A DNA stretch of 64,000 nucleotides, taken from a virus. Both the position numbers and the translations under genes were made by a program. This document shows positions 24,455 to 33,322 of the stretch, piece after piece; the first letter of the stretch is position 1; the number at the start of each line of letters is the position of its first letter. The stretch is from the IMG/VR virus record IMGVR_UViG_3300034104_005687, positions 62,001 through 126,000 of that record; one strand, given 5' to 3'. Below the pieces are notes generated by a model. That model was not told the origin of the DNA. It made no database searches and saw only the letters and a program-made list of their open reading frames with translations.

Positions 24455-25651
24455 ATGTCGCAAGAACTACTTGAAAGCCGCTGGGGCGAGACCAAAGAAG
24501 CTCTGCTTGAAGGTCTGAACGGCACCAAGCGCAACAGCATGGGTGTTATTTTAGAAAATACCCGTAAGTACTTGAAGGAAAACGCTTCCGCAGGTTCTAC
24601 ATCTGCTGGCAACATTGCCACACTTAACCGTGTGATTCTGCCAGTGATCCGTCGTGTTATGCCAACCGTTATTGCTAACGAGTTGGTTGGCGTTCAGCCC
24701 ATGACTGGCCCAGTTGGTCAAATCCACACTCTGCGTGTGCGTTATGCCCAAAGCTTGACTGATAACTCATTGGCAGCAACCAGCGTAACAGCTGGCCAAG
24801 AAGCCTTGAGCCCATTCACAATTGCTACTGCTTACTCTACTGTGCCTAAAGACACAACTACAGCAACTAGCTACACTGGCGGTTCTACTGCTAGTATGGA
24901 AGGTAACGGCGGTAAGCAAATTTCCGTCCAGATCCTGAAGCAAGCTGTTGAAGCCAAGACACGTAAGTTGCAAGCACGTTGGACATTTGAAAGTGCCCAA
25001 GATGCTCAAGCAATGCACGGTATTGACGTTGAAGCCGAAATCATGGCTGCTCTGGCACAAGAAATTACAGCTGAAATTGACCAGGAGATTCTCCTGTCCC
25101 TACGCAGCTTGGCTTCTACTGAGTTCACATACAACCAGGCTACTGTTTCTGGTACTGCTACATTCGTTGGTGACGAGCACGCTGCTTTGGCTGTTCTGAT
25201 CAACCGTGTTGCTAACTTGATCGCTCAGCGTACACGTCGTGGCGCTGGTAACTACGCTGTTGTTAGCTCTGCCGCTTTGACAGTGTTGCAATCTGCAACT
25301 ACTAGTGCTTTTGCTCGTACCACAGAAGGTACTTTCGAAGCTCCTACAAACACCAAGTTTGCTGGTACCCTCAACGGTTCTATGCGTGTGTTTGTTGACT
25401 CTTATGCTAGCGACACAACTCCTGTGTTGGTTGGTTATAAGGGTTCTTCAGAAGCTGACGCTCCTGCATTCTACTGCCCATACATCCCATTGATGAGCAG
25501 CGGTGTTGTTCTGGATCCGTCAACATTTGAACCAGTTGTGAGCTTCATGACTCGCTATGGTTACATCGAATTGACCAACACTGCTAGCAGCTTCGGCAAC
25601 GCTGGCGACTACGTTGGTGAGATCGCTGTACAGAACTTGTCTTTCAGCTAA
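24455..25651 (+). CDS. 23: Major capsid protein gp23
   Basis: 398 residues, shorter than T4 gp23 (521). Conserved segments: NIATLNRVILPVIRRVMPTV, IANELVGVQPMTGPVGQI, TFESAQDAQAMHGIDVEAEI and a C-terminal FMTRYGYIELTN. The early region has LKE at 40-42, matching the LxE cleavage rule of gp21, so the mature protein may start near residue 43. The A/T-light, favoured-codon DNA (GCT, GTT, CGT) suggests high expression. A ribosome site (TAGGAG) precedes it and an intrinsic terminator follows. Confidence 0.96.
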   Translation: MSQELLESRWGETKEALLEGLNGTKRNSMGVILENTRKYLKENASAGSTSAGNIATLNRVILPVIRRVMPTVIANELVGVQPMTGPVGQIHTLRVRYAQSLTDNSLAATSVTAGQEALSPFTIATAYSTVPKDTTTATSYTGGSTASMEGNGGKQISVQILKQAVEAKTRKLQARWTFESAQDAQAMHGIDVEAEIMAALAQEITAEIDQEILLSLRSLASTEFTYNQATVSGTATFVGDEHAALAVLINRVANLIAQRTRRGAGNYAVVSSAALTVLQSATTSAFARTTEGTFEAPTNTKFAGTLNGSMRVFVDSYASDTTPVLVGYKGSSEADAPAFYCPYIPLMSSGVVLDPSTFEPVVSFMTRYGYIELTNTASSFGNAGDYVGEIAVQNLSFS

Positions 25652-25678
25652 TCACTGCAAGGCTTTTCACAAGCAACC

Positions 25679-25704
25679 AAAAAAGCACTTTCGGGTGCTT
25701 TTTT
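25679..25704. terminator. Bidirectional intrinsic terminator after gp23
   Basis: AAAAAAGCAC, loop TTTCGG, GTGCTTTTTT: a perfect stem with A and T tracts on the two sides, so it can end both rightward capsid transcripts and leftward transcripts from the glycosyltransferase gene. Confidence 0.9.
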
Positions 25705-25828
25705 GTTGGCCGTAAAAAATCCGCACATTCTGACAAGTCAATTCAGGAGTGGCGCGGATTAAGTAATATAGTTTAACGACTTTGCTTTTTATAGTATCTT
25801 GTATTGGATACAGGTGTATTGTACTATA

Positions 25829-26977
25829 TTACACCTTGAACCACGATAGATATTGGCTAACTTTTTTAACAACGCTGGTCCAATCTCCGTAATCAGATTG
25901 TCTAAACAGTCGTGCTGTGGAGTACCAAGGGGAACTGTCGCGATCCAACAACCATCGCCAATCAGTACTGTAGCGTTGGATCATCAACCACAGCGGCCTG
26001 CCCAGTGCACCAGACAAGTGAGCCACAGCAGTGTCCACACTGACCACAACGTCCATGTGCATGATCAGTGCAGCAGTTTCTGCAAAGCTTGACACACAAC
26101 CAGGAAACATTTTGACACCCAACTGTTGAAGTTCAGCAGTTTCTTCTTCAGTGGCATCACACTGTAGATTGATCCATTCGTATTGCGGGTTGTCTTTCAA
26201 CATGCGAACAACATCATCAAACTGCATGGCTTTGTGTTGATTGAGCCATGAGTCTCGACGTCCGCTCCAGCACAGACCTACTCTCATGCGTGTTTTTGGA
26301 CCCAGACGTTCTTGCCACTGTTGAACCAGTGCAGGATCAGCATTGAGATAACTCACAGGTTTTGCCAGTATATCTAGTGTGATGCCCAACACACCGGGTA
26401 TGCTCATGATAGGAACCCAATAATCAAACTCGCCCATGTCGTCGGTATATCTACCTACTTGGTGTATGATATTGCTGCGACTCAGCAGCGGAATCAAACC
26501 GTCAGTGACTTGTAGTTTGACTTTTGCACCCATTTGATGCAAGTTCCACAAAAATCTCACAAACTGAATGTTGTCCCCGTGTCCTTGTTCGCCTACCACA
26601 AGAATGGTTTTGTCTCGTAGATCTTGACCGCGCCAACGTGGCTGCTGATACTTGGGTTCTGTGCCAGCAAGATGCTCGTAGTTCCATCTAGCTTCGTATG
26701 CTGGCCAACCGCGACTGTAGTCGCCTTGCAGCAGATAGGCCACTGCCAAATTGAATTGTGCAGTGACATTGTTGGGTTCCAACACCAATGCATGTTGCAA
26801 AAACGGTACAGATCTAGCAGGATAACCCATTTCTCTGGTTACATTGCCGTAGTTGTTCCAGGCCGCTGCCGATTCTGGATCTTGCACAAACGCCAATGCA
26901 TAGCATTTGAGTGCTTCGTGATATTGGCGATCGGTGCGATGTTGATTGCCTTGTTCAATTAAAAATTCTGTTTCCAT
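25829..26977 (-). CDS. TPR-containing glycosyltransferase
   Basis: 382 residues from the ATG at 26977; the frame is open to 27040, but the shorter start gives METEFLIEQGNQHR, the usual beginning of a TPR. Residues ~5-110 contain TPR units (YHEALKCYALAFVQDPESAA, LQHALVLEPNNVTAQFNLAV). The C-terminal ~270 residues look like a GT-B glycosyltransferase of the heptosyltransferase/OGT type: TILVVGEQGHGDNIQF and VVSVDTAVAHLSGALGRPLW. It probably transfers sugar to a virion protein or host surface molecule. Orientation is opposite to the flanking structural genes. No late box or clear ribosome site was found upstream. Confidence 0.78.
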   Translation of the reverse strand: METEFLIEQGNQHRTDRQYHEALKCYALAFVQDPESAAAWNNYGNVTREMGYPARSVPFLQHALVLEPNNVTAQFNLAVAYLLQGDYSRGWPAYEARWNYEHLAGTEPKYQQPRWRGQDLRDKTILVVGEQGHGDNIQFVRFLWNLHQMGAKVKLQVTDGLIPLLSRSNIIHQVGRYTDDMGEFDYWVPIMSIPGVLGITLDILAKPVSYLNADPALVQQWQERLGPKTRMRVGLCWSGRRDSWLNQHKAMQFDDVVRMLKDNPQYEWINLQCDATEEETAELQQLGVKMFPGCVSSFAETAALIMHMDVVVSVDTAVAHLSGALGRPLWLMIQRYSTDWRWLLDRDSSPWYSTARLFRQSDYGDWTSVVKKVSQYLSWFKV

Positions 26978-27018
26978 ACTGATATTTAATGCGTGCTGCC
27001 TGAGCTTTTGACATTTTC

Positions 27019-27026
27019 CATAAATA
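27019..27026 (+). promoter_or_regulatory. Late promoter (CATAAATA) with long leader
   Basis: Predicted start near 27032, about 87 nt before the ATG at 27119. The leader begins with a hairpin AACGCA/TGCGTT (27034-27049) and ends with an AAGGAG ribosome site. Confidence 0.5.
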
Positions 27027-27118
27027 TATCTGCAACGCAATCGTGCGTTTTATGCTGTTGTTAACACCCTCAGCGTAGCGGCTAGAACCCGCATCGGACT
27101 TCTTTAAGGAGAAAACAA

Positions 27119-27823
27119 ATGGGTCGTCCTCTAAAAATTAAAAAATCTACTACCAGTGACATCGGTTTCAATCCGTTTAGCGCACTGACCAATCCAATTT
27201 ATCCCAGCGATCCTACCACATTTGATGGTACAGAGTATCTGGGTGTTGTGGGTGGTGCCAATGCTAGCGTAGCTACTGCTGCGTTTCCTGTGGTCAAATG
27301 CCGTGCATTTATTGTAGGCACAGCATCTGAAGCTGATGCATACATCATCACACAAAAAGGCACTACCAAGTATCAAGTGGCCACTGTCACAGCGGTCAAC
27401 GACGAAGACATGGTTGTAGGTCAAGCATATCGTATTTTGAGTGTGGGTACCACTGACTGGGCAGCATGCGGAGCCAGCGATTCAAATGCAGCAGTTGGTG
27501 ATGTATTCACTGCAACTGCAGCGGGTGCAGGCACAGGTACTGTGCAAAACGTAGGTACATGTGTGTTGGCCAACGAAGCTGACACAGCACTCACTGTAGG
27601 CAACATGAACATCACATTCAGCACAGGCGACAGTACTGCACAGTTGATCAGCAAGCTGACCAACAAGTTTGCTCTGGACTACAGCACACCCCCGGTTCGT
27701 TATTTGACCAACTTCTTCAGCGACGAAGGCTATGAAGTCAAGTCAGGTACTACAGGTGCTGCCAACGTAAGTGGACAACAAAACCGCGTGAGTTTGGCAA
27801 TTGTAGAGAACTTTACTTCGTAA
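27119..27823 (+). CDS. Virion structural protein, possible decoration protein
   Basis: 234 residues, Gly/Ala/Thr/Val-rich and probably all beta. A module VVGQAYRILSVGTTDWAACG...VGDVFTATAAGAGTGTV (residues ~101-142) is of a kind that recurs in marine phage structural proteins. Strong ribosome site, late promoter upstream and a terminator downstream mark it as a separately transcribed, probably abundant, late protein. In T4 the vertex protein gp24 follows gp23; this protein does not resemble gp24. Capsid decoration or tail role is inferred. Confidence 0.6.
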   Translation: MGRPLKIKKSTTSDIGFNPFSALTNPIYPSDPTTFDGTEYLGVVGGANASVATAAFPVVKCRAFIVGTASEADAYIITQKGTTKYQVATVTAVNDEDMVVGQAYRILSVGTTDWAACGASDSNAAVGDVFTATAAGAGTGTVQNVGTCVLANEADTALTVGNMNITFSTGDSTAQLISKLTNKFALDYSTPPVRYLTNFFSDEGYEVKSGTTGAANVSGQQNRVSLAIVENFTS

Positions 27824-27838
27824 TATCTACTAATCCTG

Positions 27839-27872
27839 AATCCTCTCAGATACATACTGGGAGGATTTTTTA
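27839..27872 (+). terminator. Intrinsic terminator whose stem contains the next gene's ribosome site
   Basis: AATCCTCTCAG (27839-27849) pairs with CTGGGAGGATT (27857-27867), with a 7-base loop and a T run. The 3' arm holds GGGAGGA, the Shine-Dalgarno of the gene starting at 27872. Confidence 0.8.
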
Positions 27873-28459
27873 TGAGCAGAGCATTTGTATTGGGCAATGG
27901 CGTAAGCCGACAGCAGGTAGATCTAAACACTCTACGACATCTGGGACAAATCTACGGGTGCAATGCCTTGTACAGAGATTTTGTGCCTGATGTATTGGTC
28001 AGCACAGACACTCCTATCAGCACAGCAATACAACAATCAGGATATTCTGCTCAACACAGAATGTACACTCGCAAGCCTATTCCTGGCCTGGGTGCACAAC
28101 AAGTTCCACAACGTTACTACGGCTACAGTTCTGGACCTATCGCAGTGGGTATAGCAGCCCGAGACCAAAATGTTGCTGTGTACCTAGTGGGGTTTGACAT
28201 GGGTCCCAAAGATCATAATCAATTCAACAATGTGTATGCTGACACAGAATTCTACAAAAAAAGCTCAGCACGCCCGACCTACGCAGGCAACTGGGCTCGA
28301 CAGTTGGCACAAATAATGCAAGATTTCCCCAAAACAAACTTTTTTAGAGTGCAAGGAGAAACCACCGCAGACATACTGGAACTCAATGGTGTGCCCAACC
28401 TTGCGACCATGCCAATGGCAGACTTTCTAAACCGCATAAATAACACAAAGGATCTGTAA
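27872..28459 (+). CDS. Rossmann-like protein, possible sialyltransferase/DUF115-type
   Basis: 195 residues: FVLGNGVSRQQVDLNTLRHL at the start, then YGCNALYRDFVPDVLVSTDT and VAVYLVGFDMG. The GNG/S turn with a later naming-type strand resembles DUF115/glycosyltransferase-29-like proteins, found near fibre genes of marine phages. No catalytic residues can be assigned. Its ribosome site is in the terminator stem upstream, and the late promoter for the fibre gene lies inside its last codons (28435-28442), so it is transcribed or translated at low level. Confidence 0.55.
   Translation: MSRAFVLGNGVSRQQVDLNTLRHLGQIYGCNALYRDFVPDVLVSTDTPISTAIQQSGYSAQHRMYTRKPIPGLGAQQVPQRYYGYSSGPIAVGIAARDQNVAVYLVGFDMGPKDHNQFNNVYADTEFYKKSSARPTYAGNWARQLAQIMQDFPKTNFFRVQGETTADILELNGVPNLATMPMADFLNRINNTKDL
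28435..28442 (+). promoter_or_regulatory. Late promoter (CATAAATA) inside gene end
   Basis: Lies within the final codons of the 27872 gene. Predicted start near 28448 leaves a 12-nt leader with AAGGA before the ATG at 28460. Confidence 0.6.
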
Positions 28460-31400
28460 ATGTCTACCTACAAGCGTGCCACCGGTAATATTGTTTTTGA
28501 AACCCTGACTGCTAACTCTTCGGTTTCGTTCATTGGCCCCACAGCCAATGCAGTGTCAGTGGTTATCAACGGCGATCTGAGTGTGAGTGGCAATGCTAGC
28601 TTGACCGGTAACATTGCTGGTGACAAAATATTCAACGGCACAACATCCATTGAAATTCAACAGGCCAACGGCAATGCCAATATCAGTGTGGGTGGTGTCA
28701 GCAATGTGATGGTGATTGCTCCTGATGGTATAAGTGTGGCTGGAAATGCCAACGTAACAGGAAACGCAGTCATTGGCAATCTACAGGTCAACGGGGTTAT
28801 TGCGGGCAACGTTTCTTTTGGAAATTTAAATACCACAGGTAATGTTTCAATTACCAGAGACGCCAGCCTTGGCCAGCCCACGTTTAGATTCAACGATACA
28901 GATACCACAATCACCACAAACACGGTGTTAGGTGCTGTGGAATGGTTTACCAGCGATACTGCACCTGGAGCAAGAGTAACAACAGCAGTTAGATCCATTG
29001 CAACCAGTGCCACTGGAAATGCAAGATATGAAGTTTTGACGTCCACAGATGGTGCAGCAGCCACTGCAAAATTTGCAATTGACGATGTAGGCAATGTTGG
29101 TGTTGCCAACACAGCCCCATTGCATACATTTGCAGTTTCTGGCAACACATATGTCAGTGGTACTGCCACAGTTATTGGCAACGTCACTGGTGGTAATTTT
29201 ATTACTGCAGGGCTAGTAAGTGCCACTGGAAACATTACAAGTGCAGCAAATATTGCTGGTGGTAATTTGGCAATTACTGCCAACGTTGTGGCCAACAATC
29301 TTTCTGCAACCACAGGGATCAGTGCCGGTGCCGGCGGAGTAACTGCCACAGGAAACATCCGTGGTGGAAATTTGGTCAGCGACGGTGTTATTAGTGCTAC
29401 AGGTAACTTAACTACCACTGACATATTTGCTACTACAGTGAGTGCTTCTGGCAACATAACAGGAGCCAACCTCAATGTAGGAGGTGTGGCCAACACAAAT
29501 TCTGTAACTGCTGTGACCACAGTATCAGCAGGCGGAAACGTCACAGGTGGCAATATCAACACAGGTGGCCAAGTCAGTGCAATTGGTAACGTCATAGGTG
29601 CCAATGTTAATTCAACTGGATTAGTTGTTGCAGCAGGCAACGTTGTTGCAGGATCATTTTTTGTTGGCGATGGCGGATTTTTGTCAAACATCACTATTGC
29701 TGCCAATGTGGCAGTGACTCAGTTGGCCAACGGTACTTCAAACTGGACTATTCGTGGCTCAGGTGGCAACATCACTGGTGACGTAGCTGGAACTTCCAAC
29801 GTGGTAATTATTACCACTAACACAATGACTGTGACAGGATTAGTGTCAGTCACAGGCAATGTCACTGGTGGCAACATTACCACTGCAGGCTTGGTCAGCG
29901 CCACAGGCAACATCGACGGTGGTAACGTCAATGCTACCATTGGCAATTTCAACACTGTAATTGGTGTGGCCAACGCCAGCAATTTGACCACAGGCACAGT
30001 GCCCAGCGACCGACTAACTGGCATATATACCATCAACATTTCAGGATATTCTGCCACAGTCAGTGCCGCTGCCCAACCTAATATTACGTCTTTGGGCACG
30101 TTGAGTGCGTTGAGCGTAGCTGGCAATATCACCGGCGGCCTTGTGAGTGCATCTGGCAATATTACAGGTGGCAACTTGTTAACAGGTGGGTTGATTTCGG
30201 CAACTGGCAACATCACGGGTGGTAATTTGTTAGCTGCTGGATTGAGTTTGAGCGGTAATGTGTTGGGTAATTTATTGCCCAGTGCCAACGTCACTTATGA
30301 CTTGGGCAGTGCTACACAAGCCTGGCGAGATTTGTATCTATCAGGTAACAGTATTAAATTGGGCAGTGCAACATTAACTGCCTCAGGCACAGGTCTTAGC
30401 ATGGGCACTGGCAACGTCACCGGTGGCAACTTAACCACCACAGGTATTACATCAACTGCATCATTGACTGCGTCTACCACAATCAGTGCCACTGGCAACA
30501 TCACAGGTGGCAACATCAACACTGGTGGCCTGGTCAGTGCAACAGGCAACATCACTGGTGGTAACTTAATCACCGCAGGATTGATCACTGCCACAGGCAA
30601 CGTGACTGGGAATTACATTCTGGGCAATGGTGCGCTGCTGACTGGAGTTATCACATCTGTGGCCAACATCAACTTTGGCACCAGTAACGTAACTGTGCTC
30701 AGTTCAGGCGGCAATATATCTGTTGGAGTTGGCGGAACACCAAACGTTGTAGTATGGGCAACTACTGGACAGTACACCACAGGTTTGATCAGCGCCACTG
30801 GAAATATACAAACAAGTGGACAATTTATTGGATCTGGTGCAGGACTTACGTCAATACCAGGAGCCAACGTCACAGGTACCGTGCCCAACGCGGCCAACGC
30901 AACCAACGCAACCAACGCAACAAGTGCAACCACTGCAGGTACAGTGACTACCGCAGCGCAGCCCAATATCACAAGTGTGGGTACATTAACATCGTTGAGT
31001 TCAAGTGGCAATATCACTGGCGCAAACATCAACGGCAACGGCTCTGGACTCAGCAGTATTACAGGCGCTAATGTCACAGGTACCGTGGCCAATGCCACAT
31101 TTGCAGTCAGTGCTGGTAGTGCTACTTCAGCTACTACAGCAGGTACTGTGACCTCTGCTGCACAGCCCAATATCACATCAGTTGGCACGTTGAGCGCACT
31201 CAGCGTATCTGGCAACATCACTGGTGGTAATTTGATCACTGCAGGTTTAGTAAGTCTAAGCAGCATTACCAAAACTGGTACCAACGGAGTAGGCAACATT
31301 GGTGCAGCAGGTTCGGCATTTGACACTGTATTTGCTAGAGCAACATCAGCTCTGTATGCTGACTTGGCTGAAAAATTCCTAGCAGATCAACCTTATCAGC

Positions 31401-31729
31401 CTGGCACTGTGCTGATATTTGGCGGCAACAAAGAAGTGACTATTTCAACTACAGATGCAGATCATAGAGTTGCAGGGGTAGTTTCAACTGATCCTAGCTA
31501 CTTGATGAACTCAGGACTCACAGGCGATTATGCTGTGAAACTGGCATTGCAAGGACGAGTACCGTGCAAGGTGTTTGGTCCTGTGGAAAAAGGTGATCTG
31601 CTGGTGTCGGCCGCAGACGGGCATGCTCGAGCAGTCAAGAGTGCATCTGCTGGCACAATCATTGGCAAGAGCCTACAGAACTTCAGTGGCGCAACTGGCA
31701 CCATTGAAATAGTGGTTGGCAGAGACTGA
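28460..31729 (+). CDS. Tail fibre repeat protein 1
   Basis: 1089 residues, built from imperfect ~17-residue repeats of the type SATGNITGGNLITAGLV, predicted to form a long beta-helical or beta-prism shaft. Near residue 450 and 690 are WTIRGSGGNITGDVAG-type blocks and INFGTSNVTVLSSGG. The last ~125 residues are a distinct globular domain (YADLAEKFLADQPYQPGTVL ... GKSLQNFSGATGTIEIVVG), shared with the 44466 protein; it may be a trimerisation or processing domain. First of the large adhesion locus; has its own late promoter. Confidence 0.82.
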   Translation: MSTYKRATGNIVFETLTANSSVSFIGPTANAVSVVINGDLSVSGNASLTGNIAGDKIFNGTTSIEIQQANGNANISVGGVSNVMVIAPDGISVAGNANVTGNAVIGNLQVNGVIAGNVSFGNLNTTGNVSITRDASLGQPTFRFNDTDTTITTNTVLGAVEWFTSDTAPGARVTTAVRSIATSATGNARYEVLTSTDGAAATAKFAIDDVGNVGVANTAPLHTFAVSGNTYVSGTATVIGNVTGGNFITAGLVSATGNITSAANIAGGNLAITANVVANNLSATTGISAGAGGVTATGNIRGGNLVSDGVISATGNLTTTDIFATTVSASGNITGANLNVGGVANTNSVTAVTTVSAGGNVTGGNINTGGQVSAIGNVIGANVNSTGLVVAAGNVVAGSFFVGDGGFLSNITIAANVAVTQLANGTSNWTIRGSGGNITGDVAGTSNVVIITTNTMTVTGLVSVTGNVTGGNITTAGLVSATGNIDGGNVNATIGNFNTVIGVANASNLTTGTVPSDRLTGIYTINISGYSATVSAAAQPNITSLGTLSALSVAGNITGGLVSASGNITGGNLLTGGLISATGNITGGNLLAAGLSLSGNVLGNLLPSANVTYDLGSATQAWRDLYLSGNSIKLGSATLTASGTGLSMGTGNVTGGNLTTTGITSTASLTASTTISATGNITGGNINTGGLVSATGNITGGNLITAGLITATGNVTGNYILGNGALLTGVITSVANINFGTSNVTVLSSGGNISVGVGGTPNVVVWATTGQYTTGLISATGNIQTSGQFIGSGAGLTSIPGANVTGTVPNAANATNATNATSATTAGTVTTAAQPNITSVGTLTSLSSSGNITGANINGNGSGLSSITGANVTGTVANATFAVSAGSATSATTAGTVTSAAQPNITSVGTLSALSVSGNITGGNLITAGLVSLSSITKTGTNGVGNIGAAGSAFDTVFARATSALYADLAEKFLADQPYQPGTVLIFGGNKEVTISTTDADHRVAGVVSTDPSYLMNSGLTGDYAVKLALQGRVPCKVFGPVEKGDLLVSAADGHARAVKSASAGTIIGKSLQNFSGATGTIEIVVGRD

Positions 31730-31757
31730 TATCCAAGAAATTTAAAGCAAGTCTTCT

Positions 31758-31765
31758 GGTAAATA
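31758..31765 (+). promoter_or_regulatory. Late promoter (GGTAAATA)
   Basis: Predicted start near 31771, leader about 17 nt including AGAGGA before the ATG at 31788. Confidence 0.6.
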
Positions 31766-31787
31766 CAACTAGAGGACTTGTATACCT

Positions 31788-33320
31788 ATGGCACAACAAA
31801 TAATCGACACCGGCGCAGCAGCAAACGATGGAACTGGGGAGCCGTTGCGTCAGGCGTTTACGGATGTAAACAATAACTTTACACAAATTTGGACAGCAGG
31901 TCCTGTGGGCAGCAATGTTCGGATATCCAACAATGTTATTTCTACCACTGGACTGAATCAGAATCTGATCATAGAAGCCAATGGTATTGGCACAGTAAAC
32001 TTTGAAAGCACTGTGCTGCCAGGTATCAATTCAGTGTACGACCTTGGTAGTCCTTCTGCACAATTTGACACCATTTATGGGCAGTACTTTGTGGGCAATG
32101 GCGCATTGCTGACCGGCATTACTGCAGATTCAGGCAGCTTTATTGTCAACGGCACATCCAACGTGGCCATCCCGCAGTTGAATGGCAACGTGGTTATCAC
32201 TATTGGTGGCAACAGCAACACTGTGGTAATCGGCCAAACTGCTGCTACATTTGCTGGTAGTTTGTTGCCATCCGCAAATTCTCAATACAATTTGGGCAAT
32301 GTTGATCGTCAATGGAACAACTTGTTTGCTGGCACAATCAATGCCAGTGGCGAGATAAACGCCAATGGAGCAATTACCGGTAGTTCTACTCTGAGCGTGA
32401 CTGGGGCTATTACTTCAAGTGCCAACATATCAGGTACCAACTTTTTGGGCAATGGTAGATTCCTGACCGGCGTTTTGTCGACCAACGGTGGCAATTTGAC
32501 TTTTAGTGCAACACCTCCTACTGAAAACGTGTTGCAAGGTGATATTTGGATTGACAGTAATTCTGCAGTTCAATACATCTACTTCAATGATAACATAGGC
32601 AATGTTTGGGCTGAGATGGAAGCATACCAATCTTTCAGTGATGGAGGGTCTGGTGGTGCTACAGATTTGACAGCAGTTTCATCCAACATTGTTCCAGTCA
32701 ACAGCAATACTTACAGCATTGGTACTTCGAGTAGCCAGTGGAAAGATTTATATGTTGGCACCGGCAATGTTTATATTGGTAATCAACGGTTGTCAACCAG
32801 CGGAAGTGTACTGCAATTCAATGGTGCCAATGTTGCAGTACAAAATACCAACCCAACATTTGCAACATTGTCAGTCACAGGCAATGTACAGTCAGCCAAC
32901 GTCAACACAGGTCGAGTCAGCGCATCAGGCAACGTCACAGCAGTTGGCAATATTCAAGGCAATTATTTCATTGGAAATGGTAGTTTGTTGACAGGTATAG
33001 CCGGTGGCGGCGGAGCATATCCTTCAGATCCCACATTCAATACTGTGACAGCCAACATTGTGTCCACTGCTAACTTGATATTTACAGGCGCAGGACCTGT
33101 GGTAATTGCCAGCGGCAACGATATCAATTTAAACACTGTGGGACAAGTTACTTTTAGCAATGTGGTCTCACTGCCCAGCAAAACCCGAGCACAACTAAAT
33201 GCGTTGGGTGGAATTGCTGTGGGGTCAATTGCATTTTGCAGTGATGCGTCAGGAGGTGCTTGCCCTGTATGGTACAATGGTACAGCCTGGCTCAAAATAT
33301 CTGGCAACGGTGCAATCTGA
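31788..33320 (+). CDS. Short tail-fibre-type protein
   Basis: 510 residues. The N-terminus IDTGAAANDGTGEPLRQAFT followed by DVNNNFTQIW is a frequent opening of marine phage fibre proteins, probably the attachment end. The shaft has SVYDLGSPSAQFDTIYGQ and YNLGNVDRQWNNLFAG blocks (registration repeats) and GNGRFLTGV/GNGSLLTGI turns like the giant fibres. The C-terminus (FCSDASGGACPVWYNGTAWL) is a small tip domain with two Cys. Separate late promoter. Confidence 0.8.
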   Translation: MAQQIIDTGAAANDGTGEPLRQAFTDVNNNFTQIWTAGPVGSNVRISNNVISTTGLNQNLIIEANGIGTVNFESTVLPGINSVYDLGSPSAQFDTIYGQYFVGNGALLTGITADSGSFIVNGTSNVAIPQLNGNVVITIGGNSNTVVIGQTAATFAGSLLPSANSQYNLGNVDRQWNNLFAGTINASGEINANGAITGSSTLSVTGAITSSANISGTNFLGNGRFLTGVLSTNGGNLTFSATPPTENVLQGDIWIDSNSAVQYIYFNDNIGNVWAEMEAYQSFSDGGSGGATDLTAVSSNIVPVNSNTYSIGTSSSQWKDLYVGTGNVYIGNQRLSTSGSVLQFNGANVAVQNTNPTFATLSVTGNVQSANVNTGRVSASGNVTAVGNIQGNYFIGNGSLLTGIAGGGGAYPSDPTFNTVTANIVSTANLIFTGAGPVVIASGNDINLNTVGQVTFSNVVSLPSKTRAQLNALGGIAVGSIAFCSDASGGACPVWYNGTAWLKISGNGAI

Positions 33321-33322
33321 TC

